Source of the DNA: Stenotrophomonas sp. 610A2
GTDB lineage: Bacteria; Pseudomonadota; Gammaproteobacteria; Xanthomonadales; Xanthomonadaceae
Assembly (NCBI RefSeq): GCF_030549615.1
Contig: NZ_CP130832.1
Span: 3,534,001-3,598,000 of the forward strand
Reading direction: 5' to 3'
DNA: 64,000 bases
Part shown: piece after piece, positions 9,010-17,870 of the stretch
How positions within the stretch are numbered: position 1 is the first letter of the stretch
How the letters are laid out: the number at the start of each line of letters is the position of its first letter
Position numbers and translations under genes: made by a program
The notes under the pieces: model-generated
Seen by the model: the letters and a program-made list of their open reading frames with translations, nothing else
Databases searched by the model: none
Told to the model about the DNA's origin: nothing

Positions 9010-11448
9010 ATGCCACGTTTTCGTCGCTGGCTGCGCTGGCTGCTGGCCCTCTTCGTCGCCTTCTCTCTGGTCGGCGCCATCGCCATTGGTTCACTCTATT
9101 ACGTTGTCTCGTCCAAGCTCCCGGACGTACAGGCGCTGCGCAATGTCGAGTTGCAGGAGCCAATGTATGTCTATGATAACGAAGGGAAATTGATGGCGGT
9201 GTTCGGCGAGACCCGCCGTTACCCGGTACAGATGAAGGACGTTCCGGATCGCCTGAAGCAGGCTTTTCTGGCCACCGAAGACGCCCGTTTCTACCAGCAC
9301 GACGGCATCGACTACAAAGGTATCGCCCGCGCCGTATGGTTGATCGCCCGTAGCGGCTCCAAGGACGGCGTACCCGGCGGATCGACCATCACCCAGCAGG
9401 TTGCGCGGCAATTCTTCCTGAGCAGCGAGGTCAGCTACACCCGCAAGTTCGCCGAAATCCTGCTTGCCCGCAAAATCGAAAGCGAGCTGAGCAAGGACGA
9501 GATCTTCGAGCTGTACCTCAACAAGAGCTTCTTCGGCAACCGTGCCTACGGCATCGGTGCGGCCGCCGAGTACTACTACGGCAAGAAGCTGGCCGAGCTC
9601 GACCTGGACGAAATGGCCTCGCTGGCCGGCATCCCCAAGTTCCCGTCCAGCGGTAATCCGCTGAGCAACCCCGAGCGCGCGCGCCAGCGCCGCGACAACT
9701 ATGTGCTGCAGCGCATGGCCGACCTCGGCTACGTCACCCAGGCCGAGGCTGACGCCGCCAAGGCGGTGGCCATGCACGCCAGCCCGCACGAGCCGCCGGT
9801 GCAGGTCTATGCGCCGTACGTGGCCGAGCTGGTCCGTCAGGAAATGATCGCAAAGTACGGCGGCGACGTGCTCAACAAGGGCTACCACGTCACCACCGCC
9901 ATCAATGGCCAGCTGCAGGACGCCGCCAACACCGCGGTGCGCGACGGCCTGATCACGTACGACCATCGCCATGGCTGGCACGGCGTCGAGCAGCACTTCG
10001 ACGTTGCCGCCGATGCCGACAACACCGCACTGGCCCGGCATATCGCCAGCGTCCCGACCCAATCGGGCCTGCAGCCAGCCGTGGTTTCGGCCACCCATGC
10101 CGATGGCGGCATCACCGTGGTGCTGGCCGACCGCAGCGAGCTGGTGCTGCCGGTGGCCTCCAGCCGCTGGACCAACCGCAGCCCGGCCAAGCTGGTCACC
10201 CGCGGCGACATGATCCGCGTGCGCGCCGGTGCGAAGGAAGGCGAGTGGCTGATCGACCAGATTCCGCGCGGACAGAGCGCACTGGTCTCGGTGGATGCCG
10301 AGAGCGGCGCATTGCGCGCTCTGGTCGGTGGCTTCAGCTTTGCTGGCAACAAGTTCAACCGTGCCACCCAGGCCCGCCGCCAGCCCGGCTCCAGCTTCAA
10401 GCCCTTCATCTACGCGGCCGCGTTCGACAAGGGCTTCAATCCGGCCTCGATCGTGCTGGATGCGCCGGTGGTGTTCCGCGACCGCCGCGGCAAGACCTGG
10501 CAGCCGCAGAACGATGGCGGCGGTTTCCGCGGCCCGATGCGTCTGCGCGAAGCCCTGGTGCAGTCGCGCAACCTGGTCTCGGTGCGCCTGCTGGACAGCA
10601 TGGGCGTGGATTACGCGCGCAAATACATCAGCGAGTTCGGCTTCCAGGAAGCCGAGTTGCCGCCGAACCTGTCGATGTCGCTCGGCACCGCCTCGCTGAC
10701 CCCGTTGTCGGTGGCACGCGGCTACGCCGTATTCGCCAATGGCGGCTCGCGCGTGGACACCTGGATCGTCGATGAGATCAAGGACCGCGACGGCAATGTG
10801 ATCTTCAAGGAAAACCCGGCGATGGCCTGCCGTGGCTGCGGTGGCACCTCCACTGCGGGAGCCGCACCGGTCAGCCAGGTGGTGGACGGTTTCAACTTCG
10901 GCGCCGAGGTAGCACCCGCTCCGGTCGCCGCCAAGCCTGCGGAACCCAAGCCTGAGGCCGTTGAACCGGCGAAGCCGGTCAACCCGAACGCCCGCACCGC
11001 ACCGCGCGCCATCGACGAGCGCACCGCTTACCAGCTGGTATCGATGATGCGCGACGTGGTCCAGCGCGGTACCGGCACGGCAGCCAAAGTGTTGGGCCGC
11101 GAAGACGTGGGCGGCAAGACCGGCTCCACCAATGACCACCGCGACGCCTGGTTCTCCGGCTTCGGTGGCCCGTTGGCCACTACTGTCTGGGTGGGCCGCG
11201 ACGACTTCCGCTCGCTGGGCTACCGCGAATACGGCGGCAAGGCAGCACTGCCGATCTGGATCGACTACATGCGCGTCGCCCTGAAGGATGTGCCGATCGC
11301 CAAGAACGACCCGCCTTCGGGCATGGTCCAGGCGACCCTCAACGGCGCCACGGAATGGGTCAAGACCGAAGATCTGGATCGCGTCCAGGACTTCGACTTC
11401 GGCCAGCAGGACCACGCTACCGACGACGCTGCATTCGACATCTTCTGA
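9010..11448 (+). CDS. mrcA: Penicillin-binding protein 1A (bifunctional transglycosylase/transpeptidase)
   Basis: 812 residues. An N-terminal membrane anchor ([22 protein letters not shown]) is followed by a GT51 transglycosylase with the catalytic Glu in [15 protein letters not shown] (Glu90). An OB-like insertion follows, then the transpeptidase with SxxK (S461-K464, QPGSSFKPF), SxN (S519-N521) and KTGS (K703-S706). It polymerises and cross-links peptidoglycan. Between SxN and KTGS there is an Ala/Pro/Lys-rich linker (about 635-665) and a Cys pair (C607, C610: ACRGCGG). It is divergent from pilM, the arrangement seen in pseudomonads and xanthomonads. A possible -10 box TATACT is at 8970-8975. 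Confidence 0.97.
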   Translation: MPRFRRWLRWLLALFVAFSLVGAIAIGSLYYVVSSKLPDVQALRNVELQEPMYVYDNEGKLMAVFGETRRYPVQMKDVPDRLKQAFLATEDARFYQHDGIDYKGIARAVWLIARSGSKDGVPGGSTITQQVARQFFLSSEVSYTRKFAEILLARKIESELSKDEIFELYLNKSFFGNRAYGIGAAAEYYYGKKLAELDLDEMASLAGIPKFPSSGNPLSNPERARQRRDNYVLQRMADLGYVTQAEADAAKAVAMHASPHEPPVQVYAPYVAELVRQEMIAKYGGDVLNKGYHVTTAINGQLQDAANTAVRDGLITYDHRHGWHGVEQHFDVAADADNTALARHIASVPTQSGLQPAVVSATHADGGITVVLADRSELVLPVASSRWTNRSPAKLVTRGDMIRVRAGAKEGEWLIDQIPRGQSALVSVDAESGALRALVGGFSFAGNKFNRATQARRQPGSSFKPFIYAAAFDKGFNPASIVLDAPVVFRDRRGKTWQPQNDGGGFRGPMRLREALVQSRNLVSVRLLDSMGVDYARKYISEFGFQEAELPPNLSMSLGTASLTPLSVARGYAVFANGGSRVDTWIVDEIKDRDGNVIFKENPAMACRGCGGTSTAGAAPVSQVVDGFNFGAEVAPAPVAAKPAEPKPEAVEPAKPVNPNARTAPRAIDERTAYQLVSMMRDVVQRGTGTAAKVLGREDVGGKTGSTNDHRDAWFSGFGGPLATTVWVGRDDFRSLGYREYGGKAALPIWIDYMRVALKDVPIAKNDPPSGMVQATLNGATEWVKTEDLDRVQDFDFGQQDHATDDAAFDIF

Positions 11449-11523
11449 TCCATCCAGCAGGCGGCCGGGCGAAAGCCCCGCCGCCTGCCTACAATCGGGC
11501 CAGCAACCAACAGGGAAAGCCCG

Positions 11524-12153
11524 ATGCCGTCACCGCCTACGCAATCTCCTTCGCGCAATGCCCGCGAGCGGCAATTGATTGCACAGGAAGCTGCACGCCT
11601 GATCGCCGAAAGCGGCATCCATGATCTCGAACACGCCCGCCGCAAGGCCGCCAGCAAGCTCGGCATCAGCAGCGAAGCGCTGTGGCCGAGGTTGAGCGAG
11701 ATCGAGCAGGCACTACGCGAGCATCAGTTTCTATTCGCTTCCAGCAAGCGCCCCGACGCGCTGCGTGCGCATCGCGAGTCCGCGCTGCAGGCCATGCAGT
11801 TCCTGCAAGCCTTCCAGCCACGCCTGGCCGGCGCCGTGCTGAGCGGCCTTGCCACCAGCGACAGCCCGGTCATCCTGCACCTGCATTGCGATGACCCCGA
11901 TGCGGTGCAGCGCTTTCTGCACGAGCAGCGCATTCCTGCCGAGGCGCGCACCTGGCCGCTGCGCCTGGCCGGGCATACGTCCAGGCAGCATTACCCGGGC
12001 TGCGAGTTCGCCGCCGACGGCATCGCCTTCGAGCTGGTAGTCCTGCCCGAGGATGCGCTGCGGCAGCCGCCGGTTTCTGCAGACGACGGCAAGCCCCTCC
12101 AGCGCGCGACACTGGCGCAGCTGAAGCAACTACTGGCGCAAGAACAGAGGTAG
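11524..12153 (+). CDS. Conserved hypothetical protein, possibly nucleotidyltransferase-like
   Basis: 209 residues, soluble. The N-terminal half is helical and charged (ARERQLIAQEAARLIAESGIHDLEHARRKAASKLG). The second half contains LAGAVLSGLATSDSPVILHLHCDD, which resembles the G-S loop and acidic strand of small nucleotidyltransferases, although the usual GSxxxG(T/S) is not exact. Related xanthomonad and pseudomonad proteins are often labelled only hypothetical. The TAG stop codon (12151-12153) lies inside the GTAG end of an intergenic SMAG-type palindrome that begins at 12150. The gene may therefore once have ended further downstream. No function is assigned. Confidence 0.8.
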   Translation: MPSPPTQSPSRNARERQLIAQEAARLIAESGIHDLEHARRKAASKLGISSEALWPRLSEIEQALREHQFLFASSKRPDALRAHRESALQAMQFLQAFQPRLAGAVLSGLATSDSPVILHLHCDDPDAVQRFLHEQRIPAEARTWPLRLAGHTSRQHYPGCEFAADGIAFELVVLPEDALRQPPVSADDGKPLQRATLAQLKQLLAQEQR

Positions 12154-12542
12154 CGCCGAGCCATGCTCGGCAGAGGCATTCCCGGTAAGGCTTCTGCCGA
12201 GCATGGCTCGGCACTACCGGGCATACCTGCTCTTGTGGGAGCTGCGTGAGCCGCGAAGCTGGCAATGCGTGAATAGCCGAAGAGCCAACCCCTCCCCAGC
12301 CCTCCCCTTGCCTGCGGCAAAGGGAGGGAGCGTAGTGCCGAGCATGGCTCGACACTACCGGGCACCTATCGGCGCTTGCAGGAGCGGCGTGAGCCGCGAA
12401 GCTGGCAGTGCGTGAAAAGCCGCAGAAGCTACCCCTCCCCAACCCTCCCCTTGCCTGCGGCAAAAGGAGGGAGCGTAGTGCCGAGCCATGCTCGGCAGAG
12501 GCCTTACCGGTAAAGCCCCTGCCGAGCATGGCTCGGCACTAC
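12150..12542. repeat. SMAG-type GTAG palindromes in a 143-bp tandem composite
   Basis: GTAG-ended palindromes with the core CCGAGC(C)ATG(G)CTCGG lie at 12150-12217 (inverted pair), 12332-12358 and 12475-12542 (inverted pair). Between them alternate a GGAGC(G/T)GCGTGAGCCGCGAAGC element (about 12237, 12380) and a CCCTCCCC...GGGAGG palindrome (about 12290-12330, 12435-12474). The last two palindrome classes recur with an exact 143-base offset (12255 to 12398, 12332 to 12475), so this is a tandem duplication. No gene is seen in 12154-12641. Confidence 0.85.
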
Positions 12543-12578
12543 CGGGCATCCCTGCTCTTGTGGAACCGACACACAAAC

Positions 12579-12604
12579 AAAAACCCCGCCGAAGCGGGGT
12601 TTTT
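12579..12604. terminator. Rho-independent terminator after gltA
   Basis: The stem AAAAACCCCGC / GCGGGGTTTTT with a CGAA loop lies 38 nt past the gltA stop. T-tracts exist on both strands, so it could act in both directions. Confidence 0.9.
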
Positions 12605-12641
12605 GTCGTGATGGAAGCGGCGCATTGCTGCGCCGTTGCCA

Positions 12642-13916
12642 TTACTTGTAGTCGCGCACGTCGTGGCCGGTGTAGACCTGGCGCGGACGGCCAATCTTCA
12701 TTTCCGGATCAACCTGCTGTTCCAGCCAATGCGATACCCAGCCAGCGGTACGGCCCAGCGCGAACATGACGGTGAACATCTCGGTCGGGATGTTCAGTGC
12801 CTTGTAGATGATGCCGCTGTAGAAGTCGACGTTCGGGTACAGCTTGCGGGCAACGAAGTACTCGTCCTGCAGTGCAGCCTGCTCCAGCTTGACGGCAACG
12901 TCGAGCAGCGGATCCTGCACGCCGAGCTGACCCAGCACCTGCTTGGTCATCTCACCGATGACCTTGGCGCGTGGATCGAAGTTCTTGTAGACGCGGTGAC
13001 CGAAGCCCATCAGGCGGAAGCCCGAGGTCTTGTCCTTGGCCTTGACCACAGCGGACTCGACATTGTCGGCCGAACCGATCTCTTCCAGCATCTTCAGCAC
13101 GGCTTCGTTGGCGCCGCCATGTGCCGGGCCCCACAGCGCGGTGACGCCAGCGGCGACCGATGCATACGGGTTGGCGCCGGTGGAGCCGACCAGACGCACG
13201 GTCGAGGTCGAGGCGTTCTGCTCGTGGTCGGCATGCAGGATGAACAGCAGGTCCAGCGCCTTGACCACGTCCTTGTTCAGATCGTACTTGCCATCAGCCG
13301 ACTCGAAGGTCTGCTTCAGGAAGCGGCTGACATAGTCCAGCGAGGTGTCCGGCTTGTTGGCCGGCAGGCCAGCGCCGTGACGGTAGATCAGCGCCGACAG
13401 GGTCGGAACCTTGGCGATCAGACGCACGGCTGCCTGGCGGCGCTGTTCGGCATCTTCCAGGTCCAGCGAAGCGTGGTACTTGGCCGACAACTGCGCGATC
13501 GAGGCAGTCAGGATCGCCATCGGATGCGCGTCCTTGGCGAAGCTGCCGATCAAGGTGTTGATGGAATCATCAACGCCGGCTTCAGCGGTCAGTTCGGCTT
13601 CGAAAGCCTTCAGCTGGTCGGCGCTCGGACGATCGCCATTGATCAGCAGGTAGGCCACTTCGACGAAGCTGGACTTGGCAGCCAGCTGCTCGATCGGATA
13701 GCCGCGGTACAACAGCACGCCATTGTCACCATCGATGTAGGTGATGGCCGACTTGCAGCTGGCGGTGGCGGTATAGCCCGAGTCGTAGGTGAAGAGACCG
13801 GTTTCCTTGGTCAGCTTCGAGATATCGACACAGTTATTGCCCAGTACGGGTTTGACGACAGGCAGAACGACCGACTTTTCGCCGGCGTTGAGCGTGACCT
13901 GATCAAGATCGGACAC
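12642..13916 (-). CDS. gltA: Citrate synthase (type II)
   Basis: 424 residues, the normal length for hexameric gram-negative citrate synthase. It begins MSDLDQVTLNAGEKSVVLPV and has the family signature GFGHRVYKNFDPRAKV around the catalytic His, a second catalytic region (HADHEQNASTSTVRLVGST) and GPAHGGANEAVLKML. It condenses acetyl-CoA with oxaloacetate in the TCA cycle, in the cytoplasm. It is a single-gene unit with its own terminator at 12579-12604 and a 227-nt upstream region before the rpmE2 terminator. No regulator site was recognised there. Confidence 0.98.
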   Translation of the reverse strand: MSDLDQVTLNAGEKSVVLPVVKPVLGNNCVDISKLTKETGLFTYDSGYTATASCKSAITYIDGDNGVLLYRGYPIEQLAAKSSFVEVAYLLINGDRPSADQLKAFEAELTAEAGVDDSINTLIGSFAKDAHPMAILTASIAQLSAKYHASLDLEDAEQRRQAAVRLIAKVPTLSALIYRHGAGLPANKPDTSLDYVSRFLKQTFESADGKYDLNKDVVKALDLLFILHADHEQNASTSTVRLVGSTGANPYASVAAGVTALWGPAHGGANEAVLKMLEEIGSADNVESAVVKAKDKTSGFRLMGFGHRVYKNFDPRAKVIGEMTKQVLGQLGVQDPLLDVAVKLEQAALQDEYFVARKLYPNVDFYSGIIYKALNIPTEMFTVMFALGRTAGWVSHWLEQQVDPEMKIGRPRQVYTGHDVRDYK

Positions 13917-14143
13917 AGTGTGCGCTCCTCAAGTGGAAGGCGCCTGTCCTGACGAAAGGGGTGCGGGCAGGCGCGTGAAGGAATTCCGCAGTTTTCCACT
14001 GCGGTTCCGACGATTATCGCACAGCAGCATTTGCAGATTGCGAAGACAAAAGTCTTATAGCCGGAGTTTCCGCGCGACACAGCGTCGCACTGGCACAACC
14101 GCCCGATTCCGCAAGGGTTCAGCCATACGAAACGCAAGACAAA

Positions 14144-14172
14144 ACAACGGCCGCGCAAGGCGCGGCCGTTGT
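14144..14172 (-). terminator. Rho-independent terminator after rpmE2
   Basis: A perfect 12-bp stem (ACAACGGCCGCG / CGCGGCCGTTGT) with a CAAGG loop is followed on the minus strand by TTTGTCTTG, 22 nt past the rpmE2 stop. Confidence 0.88.
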
Positions 14173-14194
14173 CAGTGCAGCAACAACAGTTCGA

Positions 14195-14437
14195 TTAGCG
14201 CGCGTAGCGCTTCTGGAACTTGTCGATGCGGCCGCTGGTATCGATAACCTTGTGCTTGCCCGTGTAGAACGGGTGCGAAGCCGAGGAAATTTCAACCTTG
14301 ACGAGCGGATACTCTTCGCCGTCTTCCCACTTGACCGTTTCCTTGGAGGACATGGTCGAACGGGTCAGGAACTTGAAATCAGAGGTCACGTCGTGGAAAA
14401 CGACGTTGTGGTAATCAGGATGGATATCGGCCTTCAT
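14195..14437 (-). CDS. rpmE2: 50S ribosomal protein L31, type B
   Basis: 80 residues starting [20 protein letters not shown]. It has the type B signature [30 protein letters not shown]. There are no cysteines, so the zinc-binding CxxC of the C+ form is absent. Such C- paralogues replace zinc-binding L31 and are often induced on zinc limitation. An in-frame upstream extension was rejected because the family always starts at MK(A/P/K)DIHP. A promoter (14474-14503) gives a 5' leader of about 30 nt. No clear Zur operator was recognised. Confidence 0.96.
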   Translation of the reverse strand: MKADIHPDYHNVVFHDVTSDFKFLTRSTMSSKETVKWEDGEEYPLVKVEISSASHPFYTGKHKVIDTSGRIDKFQKRYAR

Positions 14438-14473
14438 GGGCTCGCACCGTGTGGGCTGGTGGTCAAGACGGCC

Positions 14474-14503
14474 ATTATAAGCACGACTTGCCGTAACAGG
14501 CAA
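14474..14503 (-). promoter_or_regulatory. Sigma-70 promoter of rpmE2
   Basis: On the minus strand TTGCCT (14503-14498) is followed after 18 nt by a perfect TATAAT (14479-14474). The predicted transcription start is near 14467, 30 nt before the rpmE2 ATG. The -35 box lies inside the hairpin at 14481-14510. Confidence 0.65.
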
Positions 14504-14510
14504 GTCGTGC
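14481..14510 (-). terminator. Hairpin after the nucleoside hydrolase gene, overlapping the rpmE2 promoter
   Basis: A perfect 12-bp inverted repeat (GCACGACTTGCC / GGCAAGTCGTGC) with a 6-nt loop lies 26 nt past the stop of the upstream minus-strand gene. It is followed by TTATAATGG. It may act as a terminator, as a regulator-binding palindrome, or as both. Confidence 0.6.
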
Positions 14511-14536
14511 CCACTACCACCCATTCCCCCGGGCCA

Positions 14537-15475
14537 TTACTGGCCCAGCAGCGCCCCGCGCACCTGGGCCTCGAAGCGGGCCTGGTCGTAGCCGATCAGC
14601 AGCGCCGTATTGTCGGCCGCGCCGGTCTGGCGGTTCCAGTCGACGATGGTGGCACCTCGGGTACGGGTGCCGGTCAGCTCGATCGACAGCGGGCGCTGTT
14701 CAACTACCTTGCCGCCCTCCGGCTGCAGCGCCCAGGCCATCGCCAGCGCATCGGCGGCGTACCAGCGCTCGCCACGGCTGTCTTCCGACCACAGCCGGGT
14801 CTGGCGTGAGATCAGCTCGTAGAAACGCGCCTTGTCGGTATCTGCAGCTAGCCACTGTTCGACATCACGGTGCAGCAGGCCGTGGGCGATGGTGGCCTCC
14901 CAGTCAGCGACTTCGATGAACGGGAACGAGGTGAAGACGATATGCGCCGATTCCGGATCAAAGGCGATATTGAACTCGGCGGCCGGGGTGATGTTGCCGT
15001 GACCCGTGATCGCGCCGCCCATCACCACGAAGCGCTTCACGCGCTGCGGCAGGCTGGGATCCAGCTTCAGCGCGAGCGCGATATTGGTCAGCGGGCCCAG
15101 CGCGACCAGCAGCAACTCGCCTGCATACTCGTGCGACAGGCGCAGGATCGCCAACGCGGCGTGCTCGGCTTCCACCTTGCGCGCGGCCAGCGGCAGATCG
15201 ACGTCGCCGAAGCCATCGCGGCCATGCACATGCGCGGCGTCTTCTGCCGGGTATACCAGCGGATCGGGGGTACCCGCGAACACCGGCACGTCTTCGCGGC
15301 CAGCCACTTCGCACAGCTTCAGCGCGTTGCGCACGGTGTATTCGAGGCCGACATTGCCCGCTGCCACTGTCAACGCGACCACATCGTGGCGCTCATCGGC
15401 AAAGGCCATCAGCAGTGCCAGCGCATCGTCCACGCCCGGATCAGTATCAATCAGCAACGGTATCTTCTTGCTCAT
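14537..15475 (-). CDS. Nucleoside hydrolase (inosine-uridine preferring family)
   Basis: 312 residues from the ATG giving MSKKIPLLIDTDPGVDDALA. A GTG 12 nt upstream is possible. The DTDPGVDDA motif supplies the calcium-binding aspartates. Further family blocks are VALGPLTNIALALKLDPSLP, FVVMGGAITGHGNITPAAEFNIAFDPESA and the C-terminal D(A)LAMAWAL. It hydrolyses the N-glycosidic bond of ribonucleosides for purine or pyrimidine salvage, in the cytoplasm. Substrate range cannot be read from sequence. It stands alone between recG and rpmE2 with no transporter nearby. Confidence 0.94.
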   Translation of the reverse strand: MSKKIPLLIDTDPGVDDALALLMAFADERHDVVALTVAAGNVGLEYTVRNALKLCEVAGREDVPVFAGTPDPLVYPAEDAAHVHGRDGFGDVDLPLAARKVEAEHAALAILRLSHEYAGELLLVALGPLTNIALALKLDPSLPQRVKRFVVMGGAITGHGNITPAAEFNIAFDPESAHIVFTSFPFIEVADWEATIAHGLLHRDVEQWLAADTDKARFYELISRQTRLWSEDSRGERWYAADALAMAWALQPEGGKVVEQRPLSIELTGTRTRGATIVDWNRQTGAADNTALLIGYDQARFEAQVRGALLGQ

Positions 15476-15540
15476 CTTCTGCTTCACTTCTGGTTGGCCA
15501 TGGAGTCTGTCACGGCCTCCATGACAGTGGAAGCACGCAA

Positions 15541-17670
15541 TCAGGCCGATGCGTAGCGCACTGCGCCACCAATCCAGCGGTTGACGATGCGATCAGCAAG
15601 CTCCGGCGCGTCATTGAGCAGGCGTTCGGCCAGATCGTGCACAGTCGGCAGCAGGCCTGCATCACGGGCAAGGTCGGCCACGCGGAAGGCAGCCAGGCCG
15701 GTCTGGCGGGTACCCAGCAACTCGCCGGGACCGCGCAGCTCCAGGTCCTTCTCGGCAATCAGGAAGCCATCGGAGGTGAGCCGCATGGTCTCCAGCCGCT
15801 CACGCGCCATTGCCGACAGCGGCGCCTGGTACATCAATACGCAGCTCGATGCGGTGGCACCGCGCCCTACCCGCCCACGCAGCTGGTGCAGCTGGGCCAG
15901 ACCAAGCCGCTCGGCGTTCTCGATGATCATCAACGAGGCATTGGGTACATCGACGCCAACCTCGATCACGGTGGTGGCAACCAGCAGATCGGTCTCGGCC
16001 TGCTTGAACGCACGCATCGCCGCCTGCTTCTCGGCGGCCTTCATCCGGCCATGCACCAGCCCGATACGCAACTCAGGCAGCTGCGCCGACAGCGTCTCGA
16101 AGGTGGTCTGCGCGGCCTGCGCATCCATGCGTGCATTGCCGGGACCAGCATCTTCTTCACTTTCCTCGATCAGCGTGCAGACCCAGTACACCTGCCTGCC
16201 CTGCTGGCAGGCGATGCGGATGCGTTCGACCAGTTCCGGCCGGCGCTCGGCGCTGATGGCGATGGTCTGCACCGGTGTGCGACCAGGTGGCAGTTCGTCG
16301 ATGGCTGATACGTCCAGGTCCGAATATGCGGCCATCGCCAGGGTGCGCGGAATCGGCGTGGCCGTCATCACCAGCTGATGCGGCACCACCCCGGCAGTTG
16401 CGCCCTTGTCACGCAGGGCAAGGCGCTGGTGCACGCCGAAGCGGTGCTGCTCGTCGACGATGGCCAGCGCCAGGTCATTGAAGACCACGCTGTCCTGCAT
16501 CAGCGCGTGAGTGCCGACCACGACTTGCGCATGACCACTGGCCACCTCTTCCAGCACCTTGGTGCGAGCCTTGCCGGTGACCTTGCCGGCCAGCCAGGCC
16601 ACGCGCACATCCAGCGGTTCCAGCCAGCTGCGCAGATTGTTCAGGTGCTGCTCGGCCAACAGCTCGGTCGGCGCGGCCAGCGCCACCTGTTTGCCGCGCT
16701 CCACCGCCAGCATCGCGGCCAATGCGGCAACCACGGTCTTGCCGGAGCCAACGTCGCCCTGCACCAACCGCAGCATCGGGTGCGCGCGGGCCAGATCCTT
16801 GCGGATCTCATCGAATACGCGCTGCTGCGCGCCGGTGAGTTTGAACGGCAAGGATTCGCGCAGCGCTTTGACGAGGCCATCGCGACCGCGCAGCGACGGC
16901 GCGCGATGCTGCTGCAGGGCGATGCGCTGGCGACGCAGGCTGAGATGATGGGCGAGCAGCTCTTCCATCGCCAAACGCCGCTGCGCCGGATGCGTACCCG
17001 CGCCCAGAGCACCGATGTCAGCATCGGCCGGCGGCCGGTGCATGGTCAGCAAAGCGTCGCGCAGGGAAGGCAGACTCATGCCGGCAAGCAAGGTCGGGGG
17101 CAGTAATTCCAGTGCAGCAGCGTCAGGCAAGCGGTCCAGCGCCTGCCCGATCAGCTTGCGCAGGCTGGCCGGGCCGATGCCCTCCACCGCCGGATACACC
17201 GGATCCAGCACCGCACCCAGCGCGGCATCTTCGCCGTCGCCGAGCACGTGATAACTGGGATGCACGATCTCCAGCCCATTCTGACCCGCGCGTGGCGTGC
17301 CATAGGCGCGCAGGCGCCGGCCTACCGCGAACTGCGAGACCTGCGCGGCGCGGAAGTGGAAGAAGCGCAGCACCAGGGTGGCACTGGAATCATCACTGAT
17401 TGCCACCCGCAGCACCGGCCGGTAGCGGAAACCGCGTTCGACCGCCTCCACCCTGCCCTCCACCTGCGCGGCCATGCCGGCCTTCAGCGCGCGGATCGGC
17501 AGCAGCGTGGTGCGGTCCTCGTAACGCAGCGGCAGGTGCAGCCACAGGTCCTGCAGGCTGGTCAGGCCGCGCGCTTCCAGCTTGGCTGCCACCCGTGGCC
17601 CGACCCCGGCCAGGCGGCTCAGTGGTTCGGTGGACAGATCGAGGGTGGCGAGGTCACGGCGTGCAGACAT
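15541..17670 (-). CDS. recG: ATP-dependent DNA helicase RecG
   Basis: 709 residues. The N-terminal wedge domain (LPLRYEDRTTLLPIRAL, with an OB fold at about 60-150) is followed by helicase motifs: GDVGSGKT (I), AAPTELLAEQH (Ia), VVGTHALMQ, DEQHRFG (II), MTATPIPRTLAM (III). The C-terminal helicase domain has HGRMKAAEKQ, TTVIEVGVDVPNASLM and QLRGRVGRG. RecG reverses stalled forks and processes recombination intermediates. In many gammaproteobacteria recG lies next to ridA/spoT. Here a four-gene cassette separates it from ridA. Confidence 0.98.
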   Translation of the reverse strand: MSARRDLATLDLSTEPLSRLAGVGPRVAAKLEARGLTSLQDLWLHLPLRYEDRTTLLPIRALKAGMAAQVEGRVEAVERGFRYRPVLRVAISDDSSATLVLRFFHFRAAQVSQFAVGRRLRAYGTPRAGQNGLEIVHPSYHVLGDGEDAALGAVLDPVYPAVEGIGPASLRKLIGQALDRLPDAAALELLPPTLLAGMSLPSLRDALLTMHRPPADADIGALGAGTHPAQRRLAMEELLAHHLSLRRQRIALQQHRAPSLRGRDGLVKALRESLPFKLTGAQQRVFDEIRKDLARAHPMLRLVQGDVGSGKTVVAALAAMLAVERGKQVALAAPTELLAEQHLNNLRSWLEPLDVRVAWLAGKVTGKARTKVLEEVASGHAQVVVGTHALMQDSVVFNDLALAIVDEQHRFGVHQRLALRDKGATAGVVPHQLVMTATPIPRTLAMAAYSDLDVSAIDELPPGRTPVQTIAISAERRPELVERIRIACQQGRQVYWVCTLIEESEEDAGPGNARMDAQAAQTTFETLSAQLPELRIGLVHGRMKAAEKQAAMRAFKQAETDLLVATTVIEVGVDVPNASLMIIENAERLGLAQLHQLRGRVGRGATASSCVLMYQAPLSAMARERLETMRLTSDGFLIAEKDLELRGPGELLGTRQTGLAAFRVADLARDAGLLPTVHDLAERLLNDAPELADRIVNRWIGGAVRYASA

Positions 17671-17701
17671 TGCATAAGGATGCCGTCATGCGCAGGAAAC
17701 A

Positions 17702-17733
17702 GAAACCCCGGCGTGGTTGGACGCCGGGGTTTC
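17702..17733 (-). terminator. Rho-independent terminator after the TonB-receptor operon
   Basis: A perfect 13-bp stem (GAAACCCCGGCGT / ACGCCGGGGTTTC) with a GGTTGG loop lies between the receptor gene and recG. It isolates recG from the upstream operon. Confidence 0.8.
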
Positions 17734-17810
17734 CTACTCCCCAAGTGCTGATTTGCTGCTGCTTTGTCGATTGGCGCCTTGGTGCGGTAGCTGTACGTGG
17801 CGCGCAGGCC

Positions 17811-17850
17811 CTCACCCCCAACCCCTCTCCCGCAAGCGGGAGAGGGGAGC
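17811..17850. repeat. CTCTCCCGC-AAGCGGGAGAG intergenic palindrome
   Basis: A short palindrome (CCCCTCTCCCGC, AA, GCGGGAGAGGGG) preceded by CTCACCCCCAA. Related copies occur at 42.5, 44.7, 47.3-47.5 and 50.3-50.4 kb, always between genes. Confidence 0.75.
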
Positions 17851-17870
17851 CCTTTGCGCAGGCGACTCTG

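Noticed and set aside
9091..11415. 774-codon minus-strand frame
   Set aside because: Antisense shadow of mrcA, whose motifs are all intact on the plus strand.
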